64,000 bases of DNA from an uncultured Planctomycetaceae bacterium (GTDB taxonomy: Bacteria > Planctomycetota > Planctomycetia > Planctomycetales > Planctomycetaceae), in assembly GCA_903861195.1 (NCBI GenBank), contig CAIOTJ010000473.1, positions 1 to 64,000 on the forward strand. Reading direction: 5' to 3'. Both the position numbers and the translations under genes were made by a program. Positions 1 through 8,421 of this stretch are shown here, in pieces. Numbering within the stretch: the stretch's first letter is position 1; each line of letters starts with the position of its first letter. The notes beneath the pieces are model-generated. The model was not told the DNA's origin, searched no databases, and worked only from the letters and a program-made list of their open reading frames with translations.

Positions 1-1
1 G

Positions 2-682
2 CTGCGTCCCAGCTGGCGTGGACTCCCCCAGATGCTGGCTCAAGTACTGACCGAGCAGAACCGCATGGAAGAAGCGGCCGAGCTGTTGGCGGAAGTCGCC
101 CTTCGAAACCCTGGCGACAACCGCCTGCAACTGGCCTGGGCTGACTGCCTGATCCGCACTGGACGGCTGGCCGAGGCCCAGTCACTGCTCGAACGCCTGG
201 AGCCAGTGGAACCAGCCAGTGTGGACCTGCTCTTTGGGTTGGGACGGATTGACCTGTGGGAAGGGGAGACCGATCGCGGCCTCGCACGCCTGACCCAGGC
301 CCGCGAACTTGACCCGCAGCGAAATGACGTGCGGTACTCTTATGCTCAGGCGCTGGCCCAGGCAGGAAAACTCGAAGAGTCCCGTGTGGAACGGGAGGCA
401 GTCGAACGCTCGACCCGGGCCCAGGCCCGGATTTTCGAACTCTCCGAGCAACTGGTGAAGACCCCCCAGGATCTTGAGACCCGACTCGAAATCGGGCGTA
501 CGCTGCTGGCGGAAGGAGATGCCGAAGGGGTCGCATGGCTGGAGACAATTCTCCGGTTTGAACCCGACCACCAACCCGCCCATCGGGCTCTGGCCGACTA
601 TTTCTCAGCCCATGGGGACTCCGAACGGGCCCAGCGGCATCGGCAGCAGGCCGATCTTCCTGCCAAACCTTCCGAGCCCTGA
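2..682 (+). CDS. Tetratricopeptide-repeat protein, 3' part only
   Basis: The reading frame is open to the left window edge, so this is the C-terminal 226 residues of a longer protein. It is built of tandem helical hairpins of TPR type: runs such as EAAELLAEVALRNPGDNRLQ and the following segments repeat about every 34 residues with the usual small and aromatic positions and a Pro/Asp turn. TPR arrays are protein-protein interaction scaffolds. No catalytic domain is visible in the part present. The tail after the last repeat is short and charged (Arg/Gln-rich). galT follows 63 bp downstream on the same strand, so co-transcription is possible. What lies N-terminal to the repeats cannot be known from this window. 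Confidence 0.85.
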   Translation: MRPSWRGLPQMLAQVLTEQNRMEEAAELLAEVALRNPGDNRLQLAWADCLIRTGRLAEAQSLLERLEPVEPASVDLLFGLGRIDLWEGETDRGLARLTQARELDPQRNDVRYSYAQALAQAGKLEESRVEREAVERSTRAQARIFELSEQLVKTPQDLETRLEIGRTLLAEGDAEGVAWLETILRFEPDHQPAHRALADYFSAHGDSERAQRHRQQADLPAKPSEP

Positions 683-745
683 ACGTTCGCGGCCCCATTT
701 CTGACTTCGGCTGTCCGCCGATGTGCTCTCCCTTCCGAACCCACC

Positions 746-1744
746 ATGCCAGAGTTGCGGCGCGACGGTCTGCTGAATCGCTGGGTGATCCAGGCTCCGG
801 GCCGGTTCGCACGCCCGGATGATTTTCACCCCGAAGCCAGCCGTTCCCTGCAGCCCCCTCCCTGCCCTTTTTGTGAAGGGAATGAACAGCTCTCGGGTCC
901 GGAAACCTTCGCCCGCCGCACGACCGGTACCTCCGCTGATACCCCGGGTTGGCAGATGCGCGTGGTCCTCAACCGTTTTCCCGCACTCCAATCTCCCGCC
1001 CCGCCTCCCTCAAGTAGCTCCAGTCTGGAACCCTCCCAGCCCGCTTTCGGTGTCCACGAGGTGGTCATCGAAACTCCCCAGCATCTCCCCCTCTCCGCCA
1101 CCCATCCGGCGGCAACCTGGCAGATGTTGTTCGAGGTCTACCAACAGCGATTGCGGTCGTTCAGTGAAGACTCCCGGTTGCAGCATGCCTTGATTTTCAA
1201 GAACCACGGCCCGGCGGCAGGAGCGTCTCTGCAACATCCGCACTCTCAGATCCTGGTGTTGCCGAGAGTTCCCACGCAGGTGGCCGACGAGTGGCGGGCG
1301 GCCGAGAACTGGCACGCCGCGCACGGCCGATGCCCGCGGTGTGAGCAGCTGCAGCGGGAGATCGACGGAGCAGATCGCGTGGTGGCCCTGTCTCCCGAAA
1401 TCGCCGTGATTTGCCCCCCAGCCAGCCGTTTCCCCTACGAAACGTGGCTGGTTCCCCGCCGTCATGGCAGCCATTTCGAGCACGCTGCCCCCGCCGTATT
1501 GGCCGAACTGGCGCAGAATCTGGCCCAGCTGCTCAGACAACTGCAACGGCTGGTTCCCGAGGCGAATTACAACCTTGTGCTCCAAACCGCCCCGCTCCGC
1601 CAGGGGCCCGCGGAGGGATTTCATTGGCGTGTTGAGATTTTGCCGCGACTGACTGGACTGGCCGGTTTTGAGATGGGCAGCGGCTGGTTTATCAATCCCC
1701 TGGAACCAGAACAGGCTACCCGCGAACTGCGATCGGAAGAGTAG
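746..1744 (+). CDS. galT: Galactose-1-phosphate uridylyltransferase
   Basis: Expected to move UMP from UDP-glucose to galactose-1-phosphate (Leloir pathway, cytoplasm). Class I GalT signatures are present: a zinc-type CPFC motif at residues 40-43 followed by EGNE, an N-H-G segment before the active site, and the catalytic HPHSQ motif at residues 164-168, whose second His is the nucleotidylated residue in the family. A second Cys pair (CPRC) and an ETW-(x)n-H segment in the C-terminal half also fit. The 332-residue length is normal. It lies just downstream of a TPR gene and runs convergently into the transglutaminase-like gene with only 12 bp between stop codons. No galK or galE is in view, so a role in nucleotide-sugar salvage or polysaccharide precursor supply is inferred from the family alone. 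Confidence 0.93.
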   Translation: MPELRRDGLLNRWVIQAPGRFARPDDFHPEASRSLQPPPCPFCEGNEQLSGPETFARRTTGTSADTPGWQMRVVLNRFPALQSPAPPPSSSSSLEPSQPAFGVHEVVIETPQHLPLSATHPAATWQMLFEVYQQRLRSFSEDSRLQHALIFKNHGPAAGASLQHPHSQILVLPRVPTQVADEWRAAENWHAAHGRCPRCEQLQREIDGADRVVALSPEIAVICPPASRFPYETWLVPRRHGSHFEHAAPAVLAELAQNLAQLLRQLQRLVPEANYNLVLQTAPLRQGPAEGFHWRVEILPRLTGLAGFEMGSGWFINPLEPEQATRELRSEE

Positions 1745-1756
1745 AAGCCGATCGAC

Positions 1757-3316
1757 CTAATGCTCGACTTCCAACACCTCGATCCGCATCTTCCCCAGCG
1801 CGGAAACCACGGGAACAAACGCCGCAAAGCCATCCCCTTCGTCGTCATCCAGTCCTGCGTCCAGGAACTTGATGTGGTCGGCCCCCACCCGTCCTTTGCC
1901 CAAGACCCCATCCAATGGAACCCAGACTCCGTTGAGGAAAGCCTCAGTCCACATATGGCCGCCAAACGCCGAGTCCCGGGGGACATACATCAGCCCCACC
2001 ACGATTCGAGAGGGAACCCCGCGACTGCGCAGCATCGCGGCCAGCAGGCAAGCGTGCTCGGTACAGTCGCCAGAGAGTTTCTCAGCCACCTCGGCGGCAG
2101 AAGCCATCAAAGTCGAGAAGTTCTTGTCTTTGACATTGTCACGCACCCAAAGTTCCAGGGCGACCGACTGATCGACGGGAGATTGCGCCTGCCCCACCCC
2201 CTTGGTCGCCAATTCGACCACTCGCCGATCATCACTCTGCAGGAAGCGGTTCGGTTGTGAGAACCGCCGTTCGATCTCCTGCTCGGGTTCGCCGCCTCTC
2301 GTCGCCCCAGGCTTCAACGACAGAACTTCCAATTCGACCGTATGCGGGTCGATCCGGCGGATCTTCTGGGTGGGCCCTTGGGCGAGCAGTTCCGCCGGAT
2401 CTTCCCCGGGGACATGCACCCGATACAGCACTCGCCGGGTTTCGAGCGAGTTTTCGATCTTGGATGTCTTGATGAGCGTCGCAATGGCGAGGTCAACATC
2501 CTCGCCCGAGAGCTCCTGAAGCGCCTCTTCCCGAGTGACGGCCCACGTAATCATCTCGGTCCCCAGCATGCTGGTCTGCGTCTTGACCGTCTTTCGCTGA
2601 TCATCGAAATACGAGTACTGCAAAGTCTTGGGATCAAGACTCTGAGTGACGGCGATCTTTCCCAGCTTGCGGCGGGAACCATCGGGGAGGGTCACCTCTT
2701 CCGGCGGAAGCCCCTTGAGAGTGACCGTCATCGCCCGTGCGAACTGCGGTTCGAATGACTGCAGGGTCATTTCGGCGCCGGGTTCCAGTTTCTTGTCACG
2801 CAACAGACGATCCTGCCAGGCGGGTGACTTGAGCTGGCGATCCCAAGGCTGGCGCCGCGTGGTGGTTTTTCCCCCCACAGTCGAGGTCAGCACCAAGTCG
2901 TCCCCCTCCACACGCCCTTCCGTCCGAGTGGAGAGACTCGGCGGATTCTCCATGGTCGAGACAAACGACAGCCATTCGCCTGCCGGGGTTTCCAGGGATT
3001 CCATCACGATCCGGAGTTTCACCTTCTGCCCAAACCGCGCGATCGTCAGGGCCGTCTCACTGCGGGAGCGAATCAACTCACGACCGTCCACGGTCTCCGG
3101 TGCGCTGGCTGATCTCAGATAGCCGACGCGAGTCTTCCCCAGATAGAGAGACTGCCATTCGTCCGTCGCCTCAATCTTTTCACGAGCTGCCTGTGCCCAG
3201 CAGACGTCGCCCGACCAGACACTGGCGAAGACGCTCGTCCAGACCACCAGTCGGCACCAACCCGGGGCACTCCGACGCTTCCAGATCGCCACCCATCGGC
3301 CGAACCCCATCATCAT
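1757..3316 (-). CDS. Secreted transglutaminase-like (papain-fold) protein
   Basis: The frame stays open upstream to 3409, but I place the start at 3316, the first of three consecutive Met codons, which has GGAAAG and GAGG upstream and gives a proper signal peptide ending near CWAQA. The product has 519 residues. The last third holds a transglutaminase-like core: Cys in SGDCTEHACLLAAMLRSRG, His in GGHMWTEAF and Asp in VPLDGV form the Cys-His-Asp triad. The first two thirds are beta-rich with no recognised domain. Bacterial members of this superfamily are usually peptidases or amidases rather than cross-linkers, so the substrate is unknown. Export to the periplasm or envelope is inferred from the signal peptide. 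It is convergent with galT. Confidence 0.82.
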   Translation of the reverse strand: MMMGFGRWVAIWKRRSAPGWCRLVVWTSVFASVWSGDVCWAQAAREKIEATDEWQSLYLGKTRVGYLRSASAPETVDGRELIRSRSETALTIARFGQKVKLRIVMESLETPAGEWLSFVSTMENPPSLSTRTEGRVEGDDLVLTSTVGGKTTTRRQPWDRQLKSPAWQDRLLRDKKLEPGAEMTLQSFEPQFARAMTVTLKGLPPEEVTLPDGSRRKLGKIAVTQSLDPKTLQYSYFDDQRKTVKTQTSMLGTEMITWAVTREEALQELSGEDVDLAIATLIKTSKIENSLETRRVLYRVHVPGEDPAELLAQGPTQKIRRIDPHTVELEVLSLKPGATRGGEPEQEIERRFSQPNRFLQSDDRRVVELATKGVGQAQSPVDQSVALELWVRDNVKDKNFSTLMASAAEVAEKLSGDCTEHACLLAAMLRSRGVPSRIVVGLMYVPRDSAFGGHMWTEAFLNGVWVPLDGVLGKGRVGADHIKFLDAGLDDDEGDGFAAFVPVVSALGKMRIEVLEVEH

Positions 3317-3834
3317 CCTCGTACTTTCCAGCTCGGAAGTTTTCCAGACGGCGGACACAACAATCCGGGTCTGACCCCGAATTCTCCCCCACAGCTGCGC
3401 GGGACACAAGTGCCGAACATCCCTGTCTGTCTCTCGACATGCGTCTCCATGATTGAGCTCCCGTCAGGCGGCTGCCCAGCACGGGGTTGCACTCCCCCCC
3501 CTCCCGTGTCGTCTGGAAGGAGGGAACCCAGGGTTGAGCCAACACATCACCCCGACCCGGGGGCCCGCGCAACGAGCGATGCACACCGGACGAGAGGCGG
3601 TCACAGCCCAACACGGCAGCAGGTACTGTCTTTCCCGCCGTTCCCTGATTGACAAACCCGAGCTGTTGATTCGATAGAGGTTTGGCTGTTCCTGCCAAGC
3701 CCGGGGAGGGCTGTTCCCGAAAGAGACAACCTCCCAGTCTGTGTCGTAAGTCGCATTTCGAGCGGCTTTTGCACGCCGTGGCCAACCACCCACCTCGGGA
3801 CGCACGTTGTCGGGGGCGGATCGAGATTCGGAAT

Positions 3835-3850
3835 TGGCACAGGAATTGCC
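3835..3850 (+). promoter_or_regulatory. Sigma-54 (-24/-12) promoter
   Basis: TGGCACAGGAATTGCC matches the sigma-54 consensus TGGCAC-R-N4-TTGC at every defined position; the -24 GG (3836-3837) and the -12 GC (3848-3849) are correctly spaced. Transcription would begin near 3861. The next clear gene starts at 4273, so the product is either a leader of about 410 nt or a separate small RNA. Confidence 0.6.
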
Positions 3851-3932
3851 CAGAAAACGAGGTACAACTCCAAGAAGGAGCTCGATCGAACCGGCCAATT
3901 CACAGGAATTCGATTGATTCACCCCAAAGATC

Positions 3933-3965
3933 GCCGCGGCTCAATCCGCGGCCCCATCGGGGGCC
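3933..3965 (+). other. Two overlapping GC-rich hairpins
   Basis: GCCGCGG (3933-3939) pairs with CCGCGGC (3946-3952) across a 6-base loop. GGCCCC (3950-3955) pairs with GGGGCC (3960-3965). They overlap by three bases and are alternatives. They lie about 70-105 nt after the start predicted from the sigma-54 site and could end a short transcript, but there is no U-tract, so a terminator role is a guess. Confidence 0.35.
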
Positions 3966-4272
3966 GGAATGACTCCTCCGGTCAGAGAACGGGTGGCCCG
4001 GGGTCGCCGAAAACCAGGACGGGTGGCTCTGCGTAAACGCCCGGCCTCTGACATCAATTTGGATTGATCTTGCGAATACTCCTTCCGCAATGATTGCGCC
4101 TCATCTGGGGTACCACTCGCCCACATCAAAGTCTTCCCAGGTGGTACGACTGGTACTTCATCGAGAATCGCCAACGTTCGCTGCAGGATTTTATGCAGAA
4201 CTTGGCGGGAGGGAAAAATCACGTGCTAGTTTTCAAACAGTTCGACCGGCACCGCAATTCCCGGAACCATTC

Positions 4273-4995
4273 ATGGGTCTCTTCAAACGCCTCATCAAGA
4301 ACGTCTTCCGCGATGGACAGTCGCGGGTGGCGCCCAGCAGCTTCGAGAACCTCACCGAACAGCAGATCGAAGACCACATGCGGATCTCCCGCTACGGGGG
4401 CTTTGTGCTGACCGACGCCATCCGCCCGGCTATCGATCTGCAGGTCGTTCCGCGGAGTGGATTCCGCCGTGACAGTTACAAAGATAAGGAAACGGGAGTC
4501 GAAATCCCGGTGGTCATGGCTGCGGCCTCGGCCGAGACGCTGTTCGACCTGTTCCTGGCCCTGCTCGATCCCCTGGGAGACGAGGTCGACGTGGTGCTCG
4601 AAACCAGTCACGACCGAGGTCGCAAGGGGCATTCCGACCTGTACCGCGAACACATCGACCTGCCGGTCCTCAAGAGCACCCTCTGCGAATTCGAAGAGCT
4701 GTTGCTGAACGACGGCTGCACGGGAATTGCGGTTCTCAATCCTGCGATCCCACTGGAAGTCCAATTCGACGAACACAAGCTGTTGATCATGTACGGGCAA
4801 AACCTCGACGAATTCATCGCGATTCTCGAGGACCATGGGCTCGAGCAGGATGAAGACCTGCGTTTCCTGACCGAGGCCGAACACATCCATTCCTCCAGTG
4901 AGATGCTGCAGCACGAATTCGGCACACTGCGATACCGTCTGGCGATTGAGGAAGAGGATGCCGATCGCGATCGCCTCTCCTGGCACGAAGCCTGA
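4273..4995 (+). CDS. Unrecognised 240-residue cytoplasmic protein
   Basis: The frame is open from 4090, but codon quality and protein character change at the ATG at 4273 (MGLFKRLIKNVFRDG), so I start there; no strong ribosome-binding site is visible. The protein has no signal peptide or membrane segment and is acidic toward its C-terminus (EEEDADRDR). Its middle reads as an alpha/beta fold: an apparent strand-turn at VVLETSHDRGRKG, then a segment resembling LLNDGCTGIAVLNP, then EVQFDEHKLLIMYG. I do not recognise the family. The sigma-54-type promoter at 3835 is the nearest upstream signal and could drive it through a long leader. The lipoprotein gene follows 112 bp downstream on the same strand. 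Confidence 0.75.
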   Translation: MGLFKRLIKNVFRDGQSRVAPSSFENLTEQQIEDHMRISRYGGFVLTDAIRPAIDLQVVPRSGFRRDSYKDKETGVEIPVVMAAASAETLFDLFLALLDPLGDEVDVVLETSHDRGRKGHSDLYREHIDLPVLKSTLCEFEELLLNDGCTGIAVLNPAIPLEVQFDEHKLLIMYGQNLDEFIAILEDHGLEQDEDLRFLTEAEHIHSSSEMLQHEFGTLRYRLAIEEEDADRDRLSWHEA

Positions 4996-5107
4996 ACACG
5001 TCTTGGGCTACTCGGAACCCCCCCCCCAGACAAACCTGTCAACGGCCGGCGCCACGGCTGCCAGCCCTGAGCAACCCCCTGTTTCACCCCCTGTTCGAGG
5101 AGCGGCC

Positions 5108-6349
5108 ATGAAGGTCGCACGATTGACATCCCTGTTCATTCCCCTGGCCTTGTTTGGCTGCGCCAATCCCCGCACGTTCTCGTCGGGGGGTGGGTATGGG
5201 GGAACGACCTACTCGCCCGCCCCTTATGATGGTGGGTTCAGCGCGCCGACCACAGTTCCGCAGGGTGGTTCTTCGCTGGGTGAGTCCGAGAACGGTTTCA
5301 CGCAGCGCAGCCCTCGCTCTACCCCCTCCCAAACCGCCAGACCCCCTGCGGTCACCACCCCGGTGCGACCCTCCAAGCCGGCGCCGAACGTCACCCCCAC
5401 TCCGGCCCCCAAGGGGCCCACATTGGGGCTGCCAACCGCACAAATCGCGGGAGCCGGCCCCCTCGGGAGTGATGCCACCCCAGCCGAAGGCGCTCCCCGC
5501 AGCAACAATTCCAAGCTCACCTGGAACCGTCGTCTACAGAGTGCCCAGAAGCGACCGATCGAAACCTTGCTGTTCGGCACGGGAACGCGTCGGATCGTGT
5601 TCCTGGCCAGCCTGCATGGAGACGAACCTCAGAGCGTAGGAGTCGTGGAACAACTGGCTCAACACCTCGCATCCCACCCTGATTTGCTGGCCGGCTGCAA
5701 GGTGCTGCTGGTTCGCTGCGCCAATCCTGATGGTTTGGAGGGGCGTTTCTCGCTCAATTCGCGCGGAGTCGATTTGAACCGCAATTTCCCTGGCTCGAAC
5801 TGGTCCAAGACGTCCGATCGTCGGTCGGGCTCCAAGGCGGCAAGTGAACCCGAGACCGCAGCCGTTGTGAAGTTGTTGTCCGAATTCAAGCCCACGCTCC
5901 TGGTGCATGTGAAGGACAGCCGTGACGTCGGCCGGGTCAATTCCGAAGGAAACTGCGCCGAATTGGCCGACCAGGTCGCCCGATCGCGAAAATTCGAGGT
6001 AATGCGGAATGCCGGGACCAAGACGACCGGTTCTCTGGAGAACTACGCGGCGTCCAGGTTAAATTCCCCGGCACTGACGGTGCTGTTGCCCCTCGAACGG
6101 GACGATTCCACCGCGTGGGACAAGAACCGCGACGCTCTGCTGACGATCATACAGCCAAAAAATATCGAGTCCGCATCTCTCGAGGCCGATGATGAAGGAT
6201 CCTTGGTGGCCGAGTTGCCAGCTCCTCCGGAGTCTGGCGAAGCGCGCCACATCCAGAAGACCAGCACTCCAAAATCGCCCATCCGGCGACCGACCGCTTC
6301 GATCCCCTCGCGGGGCTACCACCCGCTACCGCAGCCGGAAGGGGATTGA
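5108..6349 (+). CDS. Lipoprotein with M14-like zinc carboxypeptidase domain
   Basis: The start at 5108 gives a lipoprotein signal, MKVARLTSLFIPLALFGC, with Cys as the lipidation site; the open frame upstream lacks signal character. Residues 18-150 are a Gly, Pro, Ser and Thr-rich linker typical of an envelope tether. From about residue 155 the fold is that of M14 zinc peptidases of the MpaA type, which trim murein peptides: LASLHGDEPQS supplies the H-x-x-E zinc ligands, NPDGLEGRFSLNSRGVDLNR and NFPGSNW the substrate-binding Asn-Arg stretch, and HVKDSRD the likely third zinc ligand. The catalytic Glu near the C-terminus is plausible in LLPLERDDS but not certain. A role in peptidoglycan peptide turnover at the envelope is inferred from the family. 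A strong terminator follows at 6386. Confidence 0.8.
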   Translation: MKVARLTSLFIPLALFGCANPRTFSSGGGYGGTTYSPAPYDGGFSAPTTVPQGGSSLGESENGFTQRSPRSTPSQTARPPAVTTPVRPSKPAPNVTPTPAPKGPTLGLPTAQIAGAGPLGSDATPAEGAPRSNNSKLTWNRRLQSAQKRPIETLLFGTGTRRIVFLASLHGDEPQSVGVVEQLAQHLASHPDLLAGCKVLLVRCANPDGLEGRFSLNSRGVDLNRNFPGSNWSKTSDRRSGSKAASEPETAAVVKLLSEFKPTLLVHVKDSRDVGRVNSEGNCAELADQVARSRKFEVMRNAGTKTTGSLENYAASRLNSPALTVLLPLERDDSTAWDKNRDALLTIIQPKNIESASLEADDEGSLVAELPAPPESGEARHIQKTSTPKSPIRRPTASIPSRGYHPLPQPEGD

Positions 6350-6385
6350 CGACTGCGTTCTTCCCCGCCGTCTTCGACTCATGAG

Positions 6386-6421
6386 ACCAGGCCAGAGATT
6401 TTCTCTGGCCTGGTTTTTTTC
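6386..6421 (+). terminator. Rho-independent terminator
   Basis: A perfect 13-bp stem, ACCAGGCCAGAGA (6386-6398) with TCTCTGGCCTGGT (6402-6414), closes on a 3-base loop and is followed by a run of T. It ends the peptidase lipoprotein transcript, 36 bp after its stop codon. Confidence 0.9.
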
Positions 6422-6598
6422 GTGATGGCGGCCTCTTCCACCGTGGCCATCGGGCACGCTTCCAACGCACACCTGGACCACCGCCAGTCGAAACGGTTGG
6501 ATCGACAGAAGCACGGCGATATGATCCCAAATTCCGGGGGCGGCGCTGTCCGCTGATGCTCCCGCTCTAAGCCCCCCAGGATCCTGGAGACTTCCCAC

Positions 6599-7348
6599 AT
6601 GTCGCTGCGCACCCCGCGTTCGTTGTTGCTGTCCACCCTGTTGACGGGGCTCTTCCTGGCGACCCAGGCCGCCTCGCAGGAACAGCCGACCAGTGCCACC
6701 ATCACCCCCAAGGCCATGATTGATGGGACCGGGCCTGGCTGGCGGGACCTGGGGGAGGCCGATTTCAAAAACGTCAACGGGGATCCCGACACATGGACTT
6801 TCAAAAACGGCGAAATCCAGTGCAAGGGAACCCCGGTGGGGGTGATGCGGACCGTCAAGCAATATGGCAACTTTGAGATGGTGCTGCAGTGGCGCCACCT
6901 CAAGTCGGCCGGCAACTCGGGCGTGTTCGTCTGGGCGTCCGAAAAGGCGCTCGAAGGCCTCAAACCCAACACCCTGCCCCCTGGCGGAATCGAGGTGCAG
7001 ATTCTCGATCACGGCTACACTGAGGCGTACGAGAAACAGTCGGGCAAGAAGGCGGACTGGTTCACGACCAACGGCGACATCTTCCCGGTCGGCACCTCGA
7101 AGCTCAAGCCGTTCCCCCCGCTCTCGCCCAACGGAAGCCGCAGTTTTCCCCGAAAAAATCTGAGCAAGGGATTTGGAAACTGGAATCACTATTACATTCG
7201 GGCCATCAATGGCGAAGTCCGCCTGTGGGTGAACGGGGAAGAAGTCTCGGGTGGCTCCGACGCCGATCCCCGCACAGGTTACCTCTGTCTGGAATCCGAG
7301 GGCTCGCCCATCGAGTTCAAGGGAGTGCGTATTCGAGAACTGCCATGA
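6599..7348 (+). CDS. Secreted DUF1080 (3-keto-disaccharide hydrolase-like) protein
   Basis: The ATG at 6599 follows GGAGA at proper spacing and opens a classical signal peptide (residues 1-27, cut near QAASQ). The mature part is one DUF1080 domain, a jelly-roll related to concanavalin-like glycoside-binding folds: WRDLGEADFKNVNGDPDTW near the start, MVLQWRHLKSAGNSGVFVWA in the middle, GGIEVQILDHGY, and the closing GYLCLESEGSPIEFKGVRIR, all typical of the family. DUF1080 proteins are abundant in Planctomycetota and some cleave 3-keto-glucosides; the substrate here is unknown. The gene overlaps the next one by the ATGA arrangement, implying coupled translation. Confidence 0.9.
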   Translation: MSLRTPRSLLLSTLLTGLFLATQAASQEQPTSATITPKAMIDGTGPGWRDLGEADFKNVNGDPDTWTFKNGEIQCKGTPVGVMRTVKQYGNFEMVLQWRHLKSAGNSGVFVWASEKALEGLKPNTLPPGGIEVQILDHGYTEAYEKQSGKKADWFTTNGDIFPVGTSKLKPFPPLSPNGSRSFPRKNLSKGFGNWNHYYIRAINGEVRLWVNGEEVSGGSDADPRTGYLCLESEGSPIEFKGVRIRELP

Positions 7349-8262
7349 GTGACCGGCTGCATCATCACGCCTGGCGCGACGTGCTCTGCCTTGATGCCGG
7401 TCGACGCGTGGTGGCGGGCGAACCTGCCGCTCTACGTCGCGCCATAGCCAAAGGTGCCGACCTACGGATCTATTCCGAGTTCTATCATGACGAGCACATC
7501 GCCCCCGGCTCGGGCCGTCATGAACTGGTTCAGGAATCGATGGACATGCGGGCCACCTACCTGCTCGATGAGCGGTGGGTGGCAGGGATCCTCACACTTC
7601 GGCAGCCGGTCGAGCTTCCCGACCGCTTCGGACCCCGCCCCAGTCTCTCGCTCTTCCTGTACAATGAAGATGGTGGGCAAGGCATTGCCCGCCCCTTTCT
7701 GGATGGGCCGCCGGTGGTGGGACCCCGGGGAGCAGTGGCCGCCCACCGGCATGATGACATGCCCAAGTATCACGAGTTCGACCGCTTCGACGACGCCACC
7801 AACGCTCCCGCAAGCAACTTTTTCTATGCGTTCGAAAAACTGCGCTACCTGGTGAGAGAAGACTGGCGGGAATTGCTCTCACACTCGGCCGAGGGGGAGG
7901 TGCTGTCCGGATCCATCGACGCGGTGGCCCAGGCGGTGCGGCAAGGGTGCGAATTCAAGGTGGCCATCCGGGGTTTGTGCGACGATCTGGGGCAGCCGGG
8001 TGAAGCGCCGTTGAATCACGAGGTCTTCATTCAGCTCGGCTCATGCTACTACTACACCACCGAGAAAGTGCTGGTGGGCGGCTCGCACCCAGTGGCCCGA
8101 GTTCGCCCCGCGGTGCCGCTGCGCTACGCCTCGGGCAACTGGGACTACGCCTGGCTGCTTCCCCGCACCGACGGAGCCTGCGCGCAATTAGCCTACGACC
8201 CCTACACACTGCGCCCCCGCCGGAGTCACGAACGGTTTGCGATGCGGTGGTTCTGTCGCTGA
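7345..8262 (+). CDS. Unrecognised 305-residue protein, coupled to the DUF1080 gene
   Basis: The ATG at 7345 overlaps the TGA of the DUF1080 gene (ATGA), so ribosomes probably re-initiate here; this fixes the start although the frame is open further upstream. There is no signal peptide or membrane helix, so the product should be cytoplasmic. The protein has many His, Tyr and Arg residues (for example HHHAWRDVL at the N-terminus, HRHDDMPKYHEFDRFDDATN in the middle and SYYYTTEKVLVGGSHP-like text near residue 235). It looks like one globular domain, but I do not recognise the family. Being translationally tied to a secreted sugar-related protein suggests a common regulon rather than a shared compartment. 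Confidence 0.78.
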   Translation: MSDRLHHHAWRDVLCLDAGRRVVAGEPAALRRAIAKGADLRIYSEFYHDEHIAPGSGRHELVQESMDMRATYLLDERWVAGILTLRQPVELPDRFGPRPSLSLFLYNEDGGQGIARPFLDGPPVVGPRGAVAAHRHDDMPKYHEFDRFDDATNAPASNFFYAFEKLRYLVREDWRELLSHSAEGEVLSGSIDAVAQAVRQGCEFKVAIRGLCDDLGQPGEAPLNHEVFIQLGSCYYYTTEKVLVGGSHPVARVRPAVPLRYASGNWDYAWLLPRTDGACAQLAYDPYTLRPRRSHERFAMRWFCR

Positions 8263-8421
8263 TCTCCCCGCACTCGGAGACCCCGATTTTATCCGCCAAT
8301 GACCACGTAACCTGTGTGCTTTGGTCCAGGGCGTTTTTCTCTGGAACACACCACCGCCCCGTTGTCTCGACCATGGCAACCGACAACCGCGAGGCGGATC
8401 CGTCGCTCCACAGACTGCCTA

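Larger units (their letters stand above)
3317..4272. other. 956-bp intergenic region
   Basis: No convincing protein gene is visible. The open frames here (for example 3464-3922 minus and 3941-4222 minus) have mixed codon use, no good ribosome-binding site and no recognisable domain. What can be supported is a sigma-54-type promoter at 3835-3850 on the plus strand and two hairpins at 3933-3965 downstream of it. The promoter of the minus-strand transglutaminase-like gene should lie just above 3316, but no clear -35/-10 pair stands out. Confidence 0.6.

Noticed and set aside
3941-4222. 93-residue open frame on the minus strand
   Set aside because: GTG start without ribosome-binding site, mixed codon use, no domain, and it lies in the leader of the plus-strand gene.
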